From Candidatus Zixiibacteriota bacterium (lineage in GTDB: Bacteria > Zixibacteria > MSB-5A5 > CAIYYT01): a DNA stretch of 14,563 bases. The notes beneath the pieces were generated by a model, which did not search any database, was not told the DNA's origin, and saw nothing but the letters and a program-made list of their open reading frames with translations. Position 1 is the first letter of the stretch. Each line of letters starts with the position of its first letter. This document shows, one piece after another, positions 6,725 to 14,521 of the stretch. Position numbers and translations under genes: made by a program. Location of the stretch: contig CAUJJY010000329.1 in the NCBI GenBank assembly GCA_963205155.1, positions 1-14,563 of the forward strand. Direction: 5' to 3'.

Positions 6725-7453
6725 ATGACACGAATTATCGCACATCGCGGATCCTCCAAGCTCTTTCCCGAGAACAGCTTGGCGGCTTTTCGCTATGCCG
6801 TCGACTCGGGAGCGGATGCGCTTGAGGTCGACTTACGGTGTTCGCGCGACGGTGTGATCTATTGTTTTCACGACTATCACTTGTCGCGGATGACCGGATT
6901 CTCCGGATATTTGAGCCGCACCGACTCCAAGACTATCGACAAATTGCATCTCGACTCGCGGCAACACTTACTGCGTTTCGAGCGATTTTTGCATGAATTT
7001 GTCGGCCGGATTGAGATTGTGCTCGATATCAAGTCTGCTGGGATTGAAGGCGACCTTGTCCGGTCTTTGGGAAGGCACGCCACGGATCCAGCGATTATCT
7101 ATTCGAGTTTCAATGCCAAGATCATTAGCAGGATCAAGACGCTCGTCCCTCGCTCGCACACGGCTTTGATAGTTGGTCCGATTCGCAATGTCAAGATGAA
7201 GCTGGATTTCTCGGCAAATCTGATTGAGCGAATACAGAGTCTGCGATGCAGTGCGGCACACTTGTCGCGATTGTTGGCAAAGCCGGGGGTGATCAAGCGT
7301 CTGTCCGAGGCGGGATGCGCGGTCGCTGTCTGGACGGTGGACAATGAACTCGCGGCAAAGCGATTGATTGATATTGGCGCGGACGGCATCATCACAAATC
7401 TTCCGGAGAAGCTGGTACATTTGTCGAAGAAGAAACACAGTCCGGTGGCATGA
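6725..7453 (+). CDS. Glycerophosphodiester phosphodiesterase
   Basis: Hydrolyses glycerophosphodiesters to an alcohol and glycerol-3-phosphate (GDPD/UgpQ family). At 242 residues it has the size of cytoplasmic UgpQ-type enzymes, and no signal peptide is seen. Visible motifs are HRG at 7-9 (catalytic His7), PEN at 15-17, the metal ligands Glu34 and Asp36 in LEVDL, and His49-Asp50. The C-terminal signature is VAVWTVDN...GADGIITNLPEKL. The third metal ligand, usually Glu in 'EIK', reads Asp in VLDIKS, a conservative change. It is divergent from rfbA and may be translated from a leaderless mRNA. No functional link to its neighbours is evident. Confidence 0.9.
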   Translation: MTRIIAHRGSSKLFPENSLAAFRYAVDSGADALEVDLRCSRDGVIYCFHDYHLSRMTGFSGYLSRTDSKTIDKLHLDSRQHLLRFERFLHEFVGRIEIVLDIKSAGIEGDLVRSLGRHATDPAIIYSSFNAKIISRIKTLVPRSHTALIVGPIRNVKMKLDFSANLIERIQSLRCSAAHLSRLLAKPGVIKRLSEAGCAVAVWTVDNELAAKRLIDIGADGIITNLPEKLVHLSKKKHSPVA

Positions 7454-7475
7454 GACTAAGGCAGACGACTGCGCA

Positions 7476-7504
7476 TTGTCGAGAAATATTGAGAAATTTA
7501 ACTT
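7476..7504 (+). promoter_or_regulatory. Possible weak promoter before the aspartic protease-PDZ gene
   Basis: TTGTCG (7476-7481), a 17-nt spacer and TAACTT (7499-7504) lie about 60 nt before the ATG. Both boxes are poor matches. The spacer contains two near-copies of GAGAAAT (7481-7487 and 7491-7497). The 109-nt gap after the phosphodiesterase gene leaves room for a promoter, but this is the best candidate rather than a clear one. Confidence 0.25.
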
Positions 7505-7562
7505 CCGCAAATACCACGATACAGATCAGCACCCAACATATTTTTCAAACGGATGAATACAG

Positions 7563-9392
7563 ATGACAATTAAATCGATCATAGCCGTACTTCTCACGCT
7601 CTTTGGCGCGTCGGCACAAGGCGCCACCCTTGAAGAGGTCCTCAAGAAACACGCCGACGCGATGGGAGGGCAAGATAATCTTGCCGCCATTAGTTCTGCC
7701 GTGATAAGGTCGGAGACCGAAGTTGGCGGGATGAAAGGAACGACGGTGACTTACTTCAAGTCCCCGGACAAGATTCGCATCGATTTGGTTCTGCCGATCA
7801 TCACGTACACGCAGGCCTGTAATGGCGACAAGTGCTGGCTGCGCGACCAGCAGGGATTGACACATTCAATGGGCGGTGATCTCAAGCGGCTGGTGGTCAC
7901 GCAGATGGCGCTCGATCGGGGCACTTATCTGGCGCCCGCAACCTTTGACGGCGAAATCCAGTTGTTGGATGATCCGGTGGAAGTTGAAGGGAAGCCGTGT
8001 TATCAGATCGTGATCTCTCCTAACGGCGGGACGATCGCGACCGCTGCGGTTGACCAAGAGAGCTATTTGATCAAGCGGGTAAAGCTGGTAACCGACATGG
8101 CGACGGTCTTCGCCTATCCTTCGGATTACCGCAGTGTTGACGGATTCATGATACCATTCCAATCGACGGAAGCTACCGATGCGGGGATTATCGCCGGAAT
8201 AAATCGGGTGCAGAGTGTTGAATTTAACACCGCAGTCGCGGACTCGCTGTTTGAACTTGTCGAGGACCCCGAGGCAGCATTGACAACCGGCGATGCAGTC
8301 GTCGTGCCGTTCGAATTGTATCGAAACCATATCTACTTCGATGCCAATATTCCAGGACAGGGTACCATGCGTTTCATCTTTGACTCCGGCGCCGGAGGGA
8401 TCGGGTTGAATAAGGATTTGGTCGAGCAACTCAAGCTGGAGCACCTGGGCCAGATTGAGGCTCGTGGAGTTGGTGGCGCGGATGTCAGCGAAGTTTATCA
8501 ACTCGATACGCTGAACATAGCCGACTTGTCGCTAAGCGACCTGCCGGTCTACGCAATGGATTTGTCACCACTGCAGGCGGCCGGAACCAAGCGGATTGAT
8601 GGAATCATCGGTTACGATCTATTGAGCCGCTTTGCAGTAACGGTGGATTACGAGGACTCGGTCCTAATCATTCATCGCGACAGCCGGGTCGACCGCAGTA
8701 ATTGGGGAAGCGAGTGCCGGTTGAATTTGGACTTCCGCCTGCCGTACATCGACGCGCGGATTAACGATGCTATCGTTGGCCGGTTCAGGCTCGATACCGG
8801 CTCCGGTTCGACGATCGACTTTAATTCGCCGTTTGTCGAGCGTAACAAGCTCATTGCCGAAGACCGCAGTAAGTACCATCAAGTCACGGCAGTGGGGATA
8901 GGCGGCGGGTCATCGGGGCTAATCGGTGAACTTGCCGCGCTGGAATTGTGCGAATATCGAGTTGATTCGGTGCTGGTGAATTACTCGACCTCGGAGTCGG
9001 GAATTTTTGCCGGTGCGCAAACTGCCGGAAATATCGGCGCCGGAATTCTGAAGCGTTTTATCGTGACTTTTGATTACCCGACAGAATCAGTCTACTTCAG
9101 ACCAACGGCGCACTTTGAGCAGTTAAACAGCCTTCGAAATATGGGCGGCGTCGCCTTGTCGAAATCAGGTCAGCAATTGATGGTTGATGAAGTATTGCCA
9201 GGCCGGCCGGCGGACGGATTGTTAAGGACCGGCGATCGGATTCTTGCAATCGACGGACGGTCGGCTGACGAGTTGACATTGAGCGAAGCCAATTCCGCAT
9301 TGGTTGGCGGAAAGAATTCGCGCGTAATCATTGACATTTTGCGCGGGAATGAGAAGATTAGCGTGGAGTTGATACTGGACAGTTTGTACTAA
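7563..9392 (+). CDS. Exported tandem retropepsin-like aspartic protease with C-terminal PDZ domain
   Basis: A 609-residue protein with a signal peptide (residues 1-18, ending ASA) and probably periplasmic. Residues 21-235 resemble an outer-membrane-lipoprotein/LolA-like beta domain ('YFKSPDKIRID', 'YLIKRVKLVTD'). Two retropepsin-like halves follow. The first has FDSGAGG (Asp274) and ends in GIIGYDLLSRF (347-357). The second has LDTGSGS (Asp411) and ends in GNIGAGILKRF (489-499). Each half thus carries its own D-S/T-G motif, and together they could form one pepsin-like two-lobed site. Residues 525-609 form a PDZ domain ('VDEVLPGRPADGLLRTGDRILAIDG'). The gene lies 52 nt before pfkA. Protease activity is inferred from the motifs, and the substrate is unknown. 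The Shine-Dalgarno is weak. Confidence 0.85.
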   Translation: MTIKSIIAVLLTLFGASAQGATLEEVLKKHADAMGGQDNLAAISSAVIRSETEVGGMKGTTVTYFKSPDKIRIDLVLPIITYTQACNGDKCWLRDQQGLTHSMGGDLKRLVVTQMALDRGTYLAPATFDGEIQLLDDPVEVEGKPCYQIVISPNGGTIATAAVDQESYLIKRVKLVTDMATVFAYPSDYRSVDGFMIPFQSTEATDAGIIAGINRVQSVEFNTAVADSLFELVEDPEAALTTGDAVVVPFELYRNHIYFDANIPGQGTMRFIFDSGAGGIGLNKDLVEQLKLEHLGQIEARGVGGADVSEVYQLDTLNIADLSLSDLPVYAMDLSPLQAAGTKRIDGIIGYDLLSRFAVTVDYEDSVLIIHRDSRVDRSNWGSECRLNLDFRLPYIDARINDAIVGRFRLDTGSGSTIDFNSPFVERNKLIAEDRSKYHQVTAVGIGGGSSGLIGELAALELCEYRVDSVLVNYSTSESGIFAGAQTAGNIGAGILKRFIVTFDYPTESVYFRPTAHFEQLNSLRNMGGVALSKSGQQLMVDEVLPGRPADGLLRTGDRILAIDGRSADELTLSEANSALVGGKNSRVIIDILRGNEKISVELILDSLY

Positions 9393-9432
9393 ATTGTCGC
9401 CAGTTGCCGATATACAGACAGAATAGATTGAT

Positions 9433-9438
9433 GGAGGT
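9433..9438 (+). promoter_or_regulatory. Ribosome binding site that fixes the TTG start of pfkA
   Basis: GGAGGT lies 6 nt before TTG 9445. The encoded protein begins exactly where the family does (MRVGILTGGGDCPG), so the TTG start is well supported. I see no convincing promoter between 9393 and 9444. Confidence 0.75.
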
Positions 9439-9444
9439 AATAAA

Positions 9445-10497
9445 TTGCGAGTAGGGATTCTCACCGGCGGCGGCGATTGCCCGGGGCTGAACGCCGTCAT
9501 CAGGGCTGTCGTGCGAAAAGGAATCAACAAGAACGGTTGGGAAGTAATCGGCATTCGCGAGGGCTGGAAGGGGCTGCTGGGCGACACCAATGTCCAGCCG
9601 CTGGGCATCAATGATGTTTCCGGTATCCTGCATCGCGGCGGCACGATATTGAAGACTTCGCGCACTAATCCGTTCAAGACCGGCGACAATCCCGACGAAT
9701 TGATGCGCAATCTTAAAGACCTGGAGCTTGACTGCCTCGTAGCCATTGGCGGCGAGGATACGCTCGGCGTAGCGCAAAAGCTCGGTTCGATGGGTGTCAA
9801 GGTTGTCGGCATTCCCAAAACCATTGATAACGACCTTTCGGGCACAGATCAGACCTTTGGTTTTGATACTGCGGTCAACATCGCGATGGAAGCGATCGAT
9901 CGTCTCCATACGACGGCAGAGTCACACAATCGCGTGCTGGTAACCGAGGTTATGGGGCGACACACCGGATGGATTGCGCTGTATGCGGGCGTAGCCGGCG
10001 GCGCGGATGTAATACTGATTCCAGAACGCCCGGTTGTCATTGACAAGGTTTGCGAGTTAATTCGCAAGCGCCACAAGCGCGGAAAAGACTTCTCGATTGT
10101 GGTCGTGTCGGAAGGCGCCAAGGTCGCGTTCAACACTGAAGTCGACAAAGATGGCTCGCTGATTGTCAAAGATATGGGCGTCGACCAATTTGGTCACGTG
10201 CGCCTTGGAGGCATCGGCACTCTGTTGGCGGATGAAATCGAAAAGCGCACGAAGTTCGAAGCACGCGCCGTAATTCTTGGCCACATTCAGCGTGGAGGAG
10301 CACCTTCGGCGTATGATCGTGTGCTGGCTACCCGCTATGGATCGGCGGCAGTGGACTTCATACGCGAGGGCAAGTTTGGACAAATGGTGGCGCTGCGCGG
10401 AAACGAAATTGTTGGTGTCGAATTAACGGAAGCCGTATATTCTTTGAAGCGTGTCGACGAGAAATTCATCGAGATGGCGGAGGAATATATTGGTTAA
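9445..10497 (+). CDS. pfkA: 6-phosphofructokinase, predicted pyrophosphate-dependent type
   Basis: Phosphorylates fructose-6-phosphate to the 1,6-bisphosphate. The 350 residues align along their length with the bacterial PFK family: GGGDCPGLNAVIR (8-20), PKTIDND (124-130, catalytic Asp128), MGRHTGWIA (170-178), LIPERP and GHIQRGG. The phosphoryl-donor site reads GGEDT (102-106) where ATP enzymes have GGDGS or GGEGT, and PKTIDND where E. coli has PGTIDND. Asp plus Lys at these two positions is the known signature of PPi-dependent enzymes, so PPi is the likelier donor and the step would be reversible. It is the first gene of the glycolytic cluster, and its last 8 nt overlap the next gene. Confidence 0.93.
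   Translation: MRVGILTGGGDCPGLNAVIRAVVRKGINKNGWEVIGIREGWKGLLGDTNVQPLGINDVSGILHRGGTILKTSRTNPFKTGDNPDELMRNLKDLELDCLVAIGGEDTLGVAQKLGSMGVKVVGIPKTIDNDLSGTDQTFGFDTAVNIAMEAIDRLHTTAESHNRVLVTEVMGRHTGWIALYAGVAGGADVILIPERPVVIDKVCELIRKRHKRGKDFSIVVVSEGAKVAFNTEVDKDGSLIVKDMGVDQFGHVRLGGIGTLLADEIEKRTKFEARAVILGHIQRGGAPSAYDRVLATRYGSAAVDFIREGKFGQMVALRGNEIVGVELTEAVYSLKRVDEKFIEMAEEYIG
10479..10484 (+). promoter_or_regulatory. Ribosome binding site inside pfkA for the outer-membrane protein gene
   Basis: GGAGGA lies 5 nt before TTG 10490. It decides for this start over the more distant ATG at 10451. The latter would add 13 residues of charged sequence before the signal peptide and overlap pfkA by 47 nt. Confidence 0.7.
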
Positions 10498-11161
10498 AAG
10501 ACTTGTCGCAGCAGGGGTTATGATTCTCACACTACAACTACCGCTTCTTGCTGGACAGCCGGGTGGGACGAGCGCGCTGGGAGTGCGGTTGGGATTATTC
10601 ACGAACAGCGAAAACGAATTGGGTAATCCGAACGACGAGGTGAAGCTCTACGGCAACAAGACAAACTTCTATGTCGAAGGGTTTTTCAATTATTACTTCG
10701 TTGATTTCCTTGCCGGTGTACTTAACTTCGGCTCTTATTCAAAGGGCGACATTACATTTGAGATTTACATCAACGACGTCTTCGACGGTCGTTTTGTGGG
10801 GCAGGCTTCGATCTATCCGATACAGGGTGGACTGAAGTTGACGCCTTTCACCACGCAGTTGCCCGGCAAAGCCAAACCATATGTCGAAGGCGGCGGCGCA
10901 TTCGTTCTCGGACGGGAGACTGCAAGTTTGGGGACTTATGATTCGTATTGGGCGCGCTACACCGACGGCTCATTGTCGAGCGAGTCTGACTGGACGTGGT
11001 GGGCTGGCGGCGGAATTGAGATTCCACTTACGGAGTCGCTGCAGTTTGATGTGATGGTGAAGTATTTGGACACGAAATTTTCCGGAGATATTGCGGGAAT
11101 TAGCGACTACTCGGGAGTGCAATTCTCGCTGGGGATAATGTATCTAACCTTGAGTAAATAG
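10490..11161 (+). CDS. Predicted outer-membrane beta-barrel protein
   Basis: A 223-residue protein read from TTG 10490, overlapping the pfkA stop by 8 nt. Residues 1-22 form a signal peptide (MVKR, then a hydrophobic run ending PLLAG). The remainder alternates polar and aromatic or aliphatic residues as in small barrels, for example NFYVEGFFNYYFVDFLAGV, AKPYVEGGGAFVLG, WTWWAGGGIEIP and VQFSLGIMYLTLSK. 'KPYVEGGGAF' is typical of the OmpA-like eight-stranded barrel group. No enzyme motif is visible. Its place between pfkA and gapA, on the same strand with 19 nt before gapA, means it is very likely co-transcribed with glycolysis genes. Its role there is unknown. Confidence 0.78.
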   Translation: MVKRLVAAGVMILTLQLPLLAGQPGGTSALGVRLGLFTNSENELGNPNDEVKLYGNKTNFYVEGFFNYYFVDFLAGVLNFGSYSKGDITFEIYINDVFDGRFVGQASIYPIQGGLKLTPFTTQLPGKAKPYVEGGGAFVLGRETASLGTYDSYWARYTDGSLSSESDWTWWAGGGIEIPLTESLQFDVMVKYLDTKFSGDIAGISDYSGVQFSLGIMYLTLSK

Positions 11162-11180
11162 CAGGGAAGTTGAGGAGTTT

Positions 11181-12173
11181 ATGTCGACTAAGATTGCGAT
11201 TAATGGATTTGGACGCATTGGCCGGTTGATACTTCGCAAGGCCGTGAAGGAAAACAAGCTTGAAGTCGTTACCATCAACGACGTGACCGATGCCGCAACA
11301 CTGGCGCATCTTTTCAAATATGATTCCGTTCACCGCAAATTTGACGGCGAAGTGAGCGTTGAGGGTGACATGATTATCGTCAACGGCAAGAAGATCAAGG
11401 TCACCAAGGAACTCGATCCGGCAAAGCTGCCGCACGCGGCGCACGGTGTGCAGGTCGTGGTGGAATCGACCGGCAAGTTTACGGATAAGGAAGGCGCTTC
11501 CAAGCATATCGCCGGCGGCGCCAAGAAGGTGCTGATTTCTGCTCCGGCCAAGGGACATGATGGAACGTTTGTGTTCGGTGTCAACTGGGACGATTACGAC
11601 AAGAGCAAGCACAATGTCATTTCCATCGGTTCCTGCACCACCAACTGCCTGGCTCCGGTAGTGAAAGTCATCAACGACAAGTTCGGTATCGAGAAGGGTT
11701 TGATGACCACGATTCACGCCTACACAAATGACCAAAAAATTCTCGATCTGCCGCACAAGGATCTGCGCCGTGCCCGTGCCGCGGCGCTTTCGATGATTCC
11801 GACCACGACCGGCGCTGCCAAGGCGATTGCCGAGGTAATCCCAGCGATGAAGGGTAAACTCGACGGTCTTGCCGTGCGCGTGCCCACTTCAGACGGTTCA
11901 CTCGTTGACCTTTGCGCAATTCTTGCCAAAGAAGTCACTGTCGATGACCTGAACAACGCAATCAAGGAAGCCGCCAATGGCAAGATGAAGGGATTGCTTG
12001 AATATTGCACCGAAGAAATCGTCTCGATTGACGTCGTCGGCAATAGCCATTCGTCAGTGTTCGATTCACGCATGACGCAAGCCAAGGGAAGCTTTGTTAA
12101 GGTCTTCTCGTGGTACGACAATGAGTGGGGTTTCTCGTGCCGCATGGTGGATGCACTTGAACGGATGATGTAA
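11181..12173 (+). CDS. gapA: Glyceraldehyde-3-phosphate dehydrogenase
   Basis: Oxidises glyceraldehyde-3-phosphate to 1,3-bisphosphoglycerate with NAD+. Its 330 residues are the usual length. The NAD-binding start AINGFGRIGR is at residues 6-15, with Asp34 in TINDVTD where NAD-preferring enzymes have Asp. The active site is SCTTNCLAPV with catalytic Cys152, and His179 lies in TTIHAYTNDQ. The C-terminal WYDNEWGFSCRMVD is canonical. ATG is preceded by GAGGAG (11172-11177) with only 3 nt spacing. The stop is one base before the pgk ATG. Codon use and motifs look native, with nothing broken. Confidence 0.97.
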   Translation: MSTKIAINGFGRIGRLILRKAVKENKLEVVTINDVTDAATLAHLFKYDSVHRKFDGEVSVEGDMIIVNGKKIKVTKELDPAKLPHAAHGVQVVVESTGKFTDKEGASKHIAGGAKKVLISAPAKGHDGTFVFGVNWDDYDKSKHNVISIGSCTTNCLAPVVKVINDKFGIEKGLMTTIHAYTNDQKILDLPHKDLRRARAAALSMIPTTTGAAKAIAEVIPAMKGKLDGLAVRVPTSDGSLVDLCAILAKEVTVDDLNNAIKEAANGKMKGLLEYCTEEIVSIDVVGNSHSSVFDSRMTQAKGSFVKVFSWYDNEWGFSCRMVDALERMM

Positions 12174-12174
12174 T

Positions 12175-13365
12175 ATGAAGAAATTATCAATCGAAGATCT
12201 GCAACTCTCCGGTCGGCGCGTATTGATGCGCGTCGACTTTAACGTGCCGCTGAAAGATGGAGTGGTCAAGGATGACCTGCGCATACGCGAATCGCTTCCA
12301 TCTATAATGAAGGTCGTGAACTCCGGCGGCAAACTGATTTTGATGTCGCATCTCGGCCGCCCCAAAGGCGGACCGGCGCCAGAATTCAGTCTCAAACCGG
12401 TTGTGCCGGTACTGGAAAAGTTGACAGGCAAGAAAGTTCGATTTGCCGATGATTGCATCGGGCCGGTTGCCGAAGAGGCGGTATCCAACCTCAAGAATGG
12501 TGACATTCTGCTGTTGGAGAACCTGCGCTTCCACAAGGAAGAAGAAGCCAACGATGCCGGATTCGCAGAGAAGCTGGCATTTCTTGGTGATCTTTATGTT
12601 AACGACGCATTCGGTTCCGCGCACCGCGCACACGCTTCAACGGAGGGTGTGACGCATTTCTTCGAGCAGTCGGCGGCGGGGTATTTGATGAAGAAGGAAC
12701 TCGACTTTCTTGGCGGGGCGCTTGCCAATCCCAAACGTCCGTTCGCAGCACTGCTTGGCGGCGCCAAGATCTCCGGTAAGATTGACGTCATCACTAACCT
12801 GCTCGGCAAGGTGGACAAGATTTTGATTGGCGGGGGAATGGCGTTTACGTTTCTGAAGGCACAAGGCAAGGAAATTGGCGGCTCGCTGCTTGAAGCCGAC
12901 AAAGTCGATTTGGCGACTGACTTGCTCAAGCAGGCGGCTGCAAAGAACGTGAAGCTAATTCTTCCCGTAGATTTTGCGTGTGCGGCTGAAGTCAGTGAAT
13001 CAGCCAGCGTCAGCTATCACGCGGCTGGATCGATTCCAGCCAACCTCAAAGGTCTCGATATTGGACCCGAGTCGGTGAAGTTGTTCCAAGGCGAACTGAA
13101 TGGCTGTAAGACAGTTGTTTGGAACGGGCCGATGGGTGTTTTCGAGATTGACAAGTTCGCGCTCGGCACTATGGAAATGGCGAAAGTGCTTGCTGATCTG
13201 ACTGGTTCAGGCGCAGTGACTATTGTCGGCGGCGGAGACTCCGCGGCGGCGGTTGCCAAGAGCGGACTTGAAAAGAAGTTCTCACACATTTCGACCGGTG
13301 GCGGCGCTTCACTGGAGTTCCTTGAGGGCAAGGTTCTTCCCGGTGTTGCGGCGCTGACAGATTAG
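12175..13365 (+). CDS. pgk: Phosphoglycerate kinase
   Basis: Transfers phosphate from 1,3-bisphosphoglycerate to ADP, giving 3-phosphoglycerate and ATP. The 396 residues are full length for the monomeric enzyme. Substrate-binding motifs are VLMRVDFNVP (16-25), LMSHLGRPKG (56-65) and FGSAHRAHAS in the N-terminal lobe. Nucleotide-binding motifs are GGAKISGKI, WNGPMGVFE (316-324) and GGGDSAAAV (352-360) in the C-terminal lobe. The ATG lies one base after the gapA stop and has only weak Shine-Dalgarno character, so its translation is probably coupled to gapA. It is followed after 10 nt by tpiA. Confidence 0.97.
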   Translation: MKKLSIEDLQLSGRRVLMRVDFNVPLKDGVVKDDLRIRESLPSIMKVVNSGGKLILMSHLGRPKGGPAPEFSLKPVVPVLEKLTGKKVRFADDCIGPVAEEAVSNLKNGDILLLENLRFHKEEEANDAGFAEKLAFLGDLYVNDAFGSAHRAHASTEGVTHFFEQSAAGYLMKKELDFLGGALANPKRPFAALLGGAKISGKIDVITNLLGKVDKILIGGGMAFTFLKAQGKEIGGSLLEADKVDLATDLLKQAAAKNVKLILPVDFACAAEVSESASVSYHAAGSIPANLKGLDIGPESVKLFQGELNGCKTVVWNGPMGVFEIDKFALGTMEMAKVLADLTGSGAVTIVGGGDSAAAVAKSGLEKKFSHISTGGGASLEFLEGKVLPGVAALTD

Positions 13366-13375
13366 GCGCGGCAAG

Positions 13376-14131
13376 ATGGCACGCACAAAAATCGTCGCGG
13401 GCAACTGGAAGATGTACACGCTTCCGGCCGAAGCGCAGGCTTTGGCGGGTGCGGTTGCCTCATTCACGGGCGGCTCTTTGTCACCGGAAGTCGTTGTCTG
13501 TCCGCCGTTTACATCGCTTGTCGCCGCCATTGCGGCAGTTAAGTCGAGTGCAGTGAAGGTTGGCGGCCAGAATATGTACTGGGAGGACGAAGGGGCGTTT
13601 ACGGGCGAAGTGTCGGGCAAAATGCTGTTGACTCTGGGCTGTTCCCACGTTATCTTGGGACACTCTGAACGACGGCAGTACTTCTTCGAAACGGACTTTA
13701 GTGTAAATTCCAAATTAAAGAAGGCGCTTTCGCTCGGAATGACTCCCATCGTGTGTGTTGGTGAGACGCTCGATCAGCGCGAAGCGAATCAGACTGAACA
13801 AGTCGTTCGCACGCAGATCGAAGGTTGTTACGATGGTCTTACGGCAGAGCAGGCGGAACGGACGGTTGTTGCCTACGAGCCGGTTTGGGCGATCGGCACC
13901 GGCAAAACGGCGTCGCCGGCGCAAGCCGAAGAGGTTCACAGTTTTATCCGCGGTCTTCTGCGAAAGAAATTTGGCAACACTGCGGAGGGAATCCGAATCC
14001 TCTACGGCGGCTCGGTTAAGCCCGACAATGCACGCGAATTGTTCAGCCAGTTAAATATCGATGGTGGACTGGTTGGCGGCGCAAGCCTGAAGGCGGAGTC
14101 GTTTAACAAGATTATAGAAGCGGCTCGATAA
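13376..14131 (+). CDS. tpiA: Triosephosphate isomerase
   Basis: Interconverts dihydroxyacetone phosphate and glyceraldehyde-3-phosphate. The 251 residues form a complete TIM barrel. The active site is intact: Asn10 and Lys12 in AGNWKMY, His96 in ILGHSERR, and Glu168 in AYEPVWAIGTGKTAS, which also starts the mobile loop. The phosphate-binding YGGSVKPDN and GGLVGGASL are present. No strong Shine-Dalgarno precedes the ATG, only a GC-rich 10-nt gap after pgk. secG follows after 18 nt. The order gapA-pgk-tpiA-secG is common in bacteria. Confidence 0.97.
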   Translation: MARTKIVAGNWKMYTLPAEAQALAGAVASFTGGSLSPEVVVCPPFTSLVAAIAAVKSSAVKVGGQNMYWEDEGAFTGEVSGKMLLTLGCSHVILGHSERRQYFFETDFSVNSKLKKALSLGMTPIVCVGETLDQREANQTEQVVRTQIEGCYDGLTAEQAERTVVAYEPVWAIGTGKTASPAQAEEVHSFIRGLLRKKFGNTAEGIRILYGGSVKPDNARELFSQLNIDGGLVGGASLKAESFNKIIEAAR

Positions 14132-14135
14132 GAGC

Positions 14136-14141
14136 AGGAGG
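14136..14141 (+). promoter_or_regulatory. Ribosome binding site that fixes the GTG start of secG
   Basis: AGGAGG, a perfect core Shine-Dalgarno, lies 8 nt before GTG 14150. The resulting protein begins with the first SecG helix at residue 3, which supports this start. Confidence 0.75.
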
Positions 14142-14149
14142 CATTTTTA

Positions 14150-14521
14150 GTGTTTACGTTCCTGATCTTTGTTCATGTGATCATCTGTGTAGGATTGATT
14201 GTAGTAGTGTTGATGCAGTCCTCGAAGGGCGGCGGTTTGGCCGGCGCTTTCGGTGGCGGCGCATTTTCCGGCGCGGTCTTCGGTGGACGCGGTGCTGCAA
14301 CGTTCCTTACCAAAGCCACGACAATCCTTGCCGTCTTGTTCATGATCTCGTGCATCAGTCTGACCTTGGTCTCGCGCGGTCGAGTCGATACGACCAGTGG
14401 TGAATCGGCGGTACAGCGTATCATCAATCAGGAGCAGCAACAGGCTCCGGCCCAGGCACCGGTGACAACGCCTCCGGCAGAACAGCCGGCGACTACGCCT
14501 CCGGCAGGCGGCGGCCAGTAA
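14150..14521 (+). CDS. secG: Preprotein translocase subunit SecG with Pro/Gln/Ala-rich tail
   Basis: A small subunit of the SecYEG channel in the inner membrane. The 123 residues contain two helices, at about 3-23 and 53-74. Between them is the Gly-rich cytoplasmic loop LMQSSKGGGLAGAFGGG, the family hallmark. Residues 77-123 form a low-complexity hydrophilic tail rich in Gln, Pro, Ala and Thr. Within it, TTPPA occurs twice with a period of 9 residues, matching 13-bp direct DNA repeats at 14468-14480 and 14495-14507. Such tails vary widely among SecG proteins. It is the last gene of the visible cluster; the 42 bases after it (14522-14563) show no recognisable gene, tRNA or terminator. Confidence 0.92.
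   Translation: MFTFLIFVHVIICVGLIVVVLMQSSKGGGLAGAFGGGAFSGAVFGGRGAATFLTKATTILAVLFMISCISLTLVSRGRVDTTSGESAVQRIINQEQQQAPAQAPVTTPPAEQPATTPPAGGGQ

Noticed and set aside
9445..10497. Reading pfkA as an ordinary ATP-dependent enzyme
   Set aside because: The donor-site Asp105 and Lys125 argue against it, although only an assay can settle the matter.
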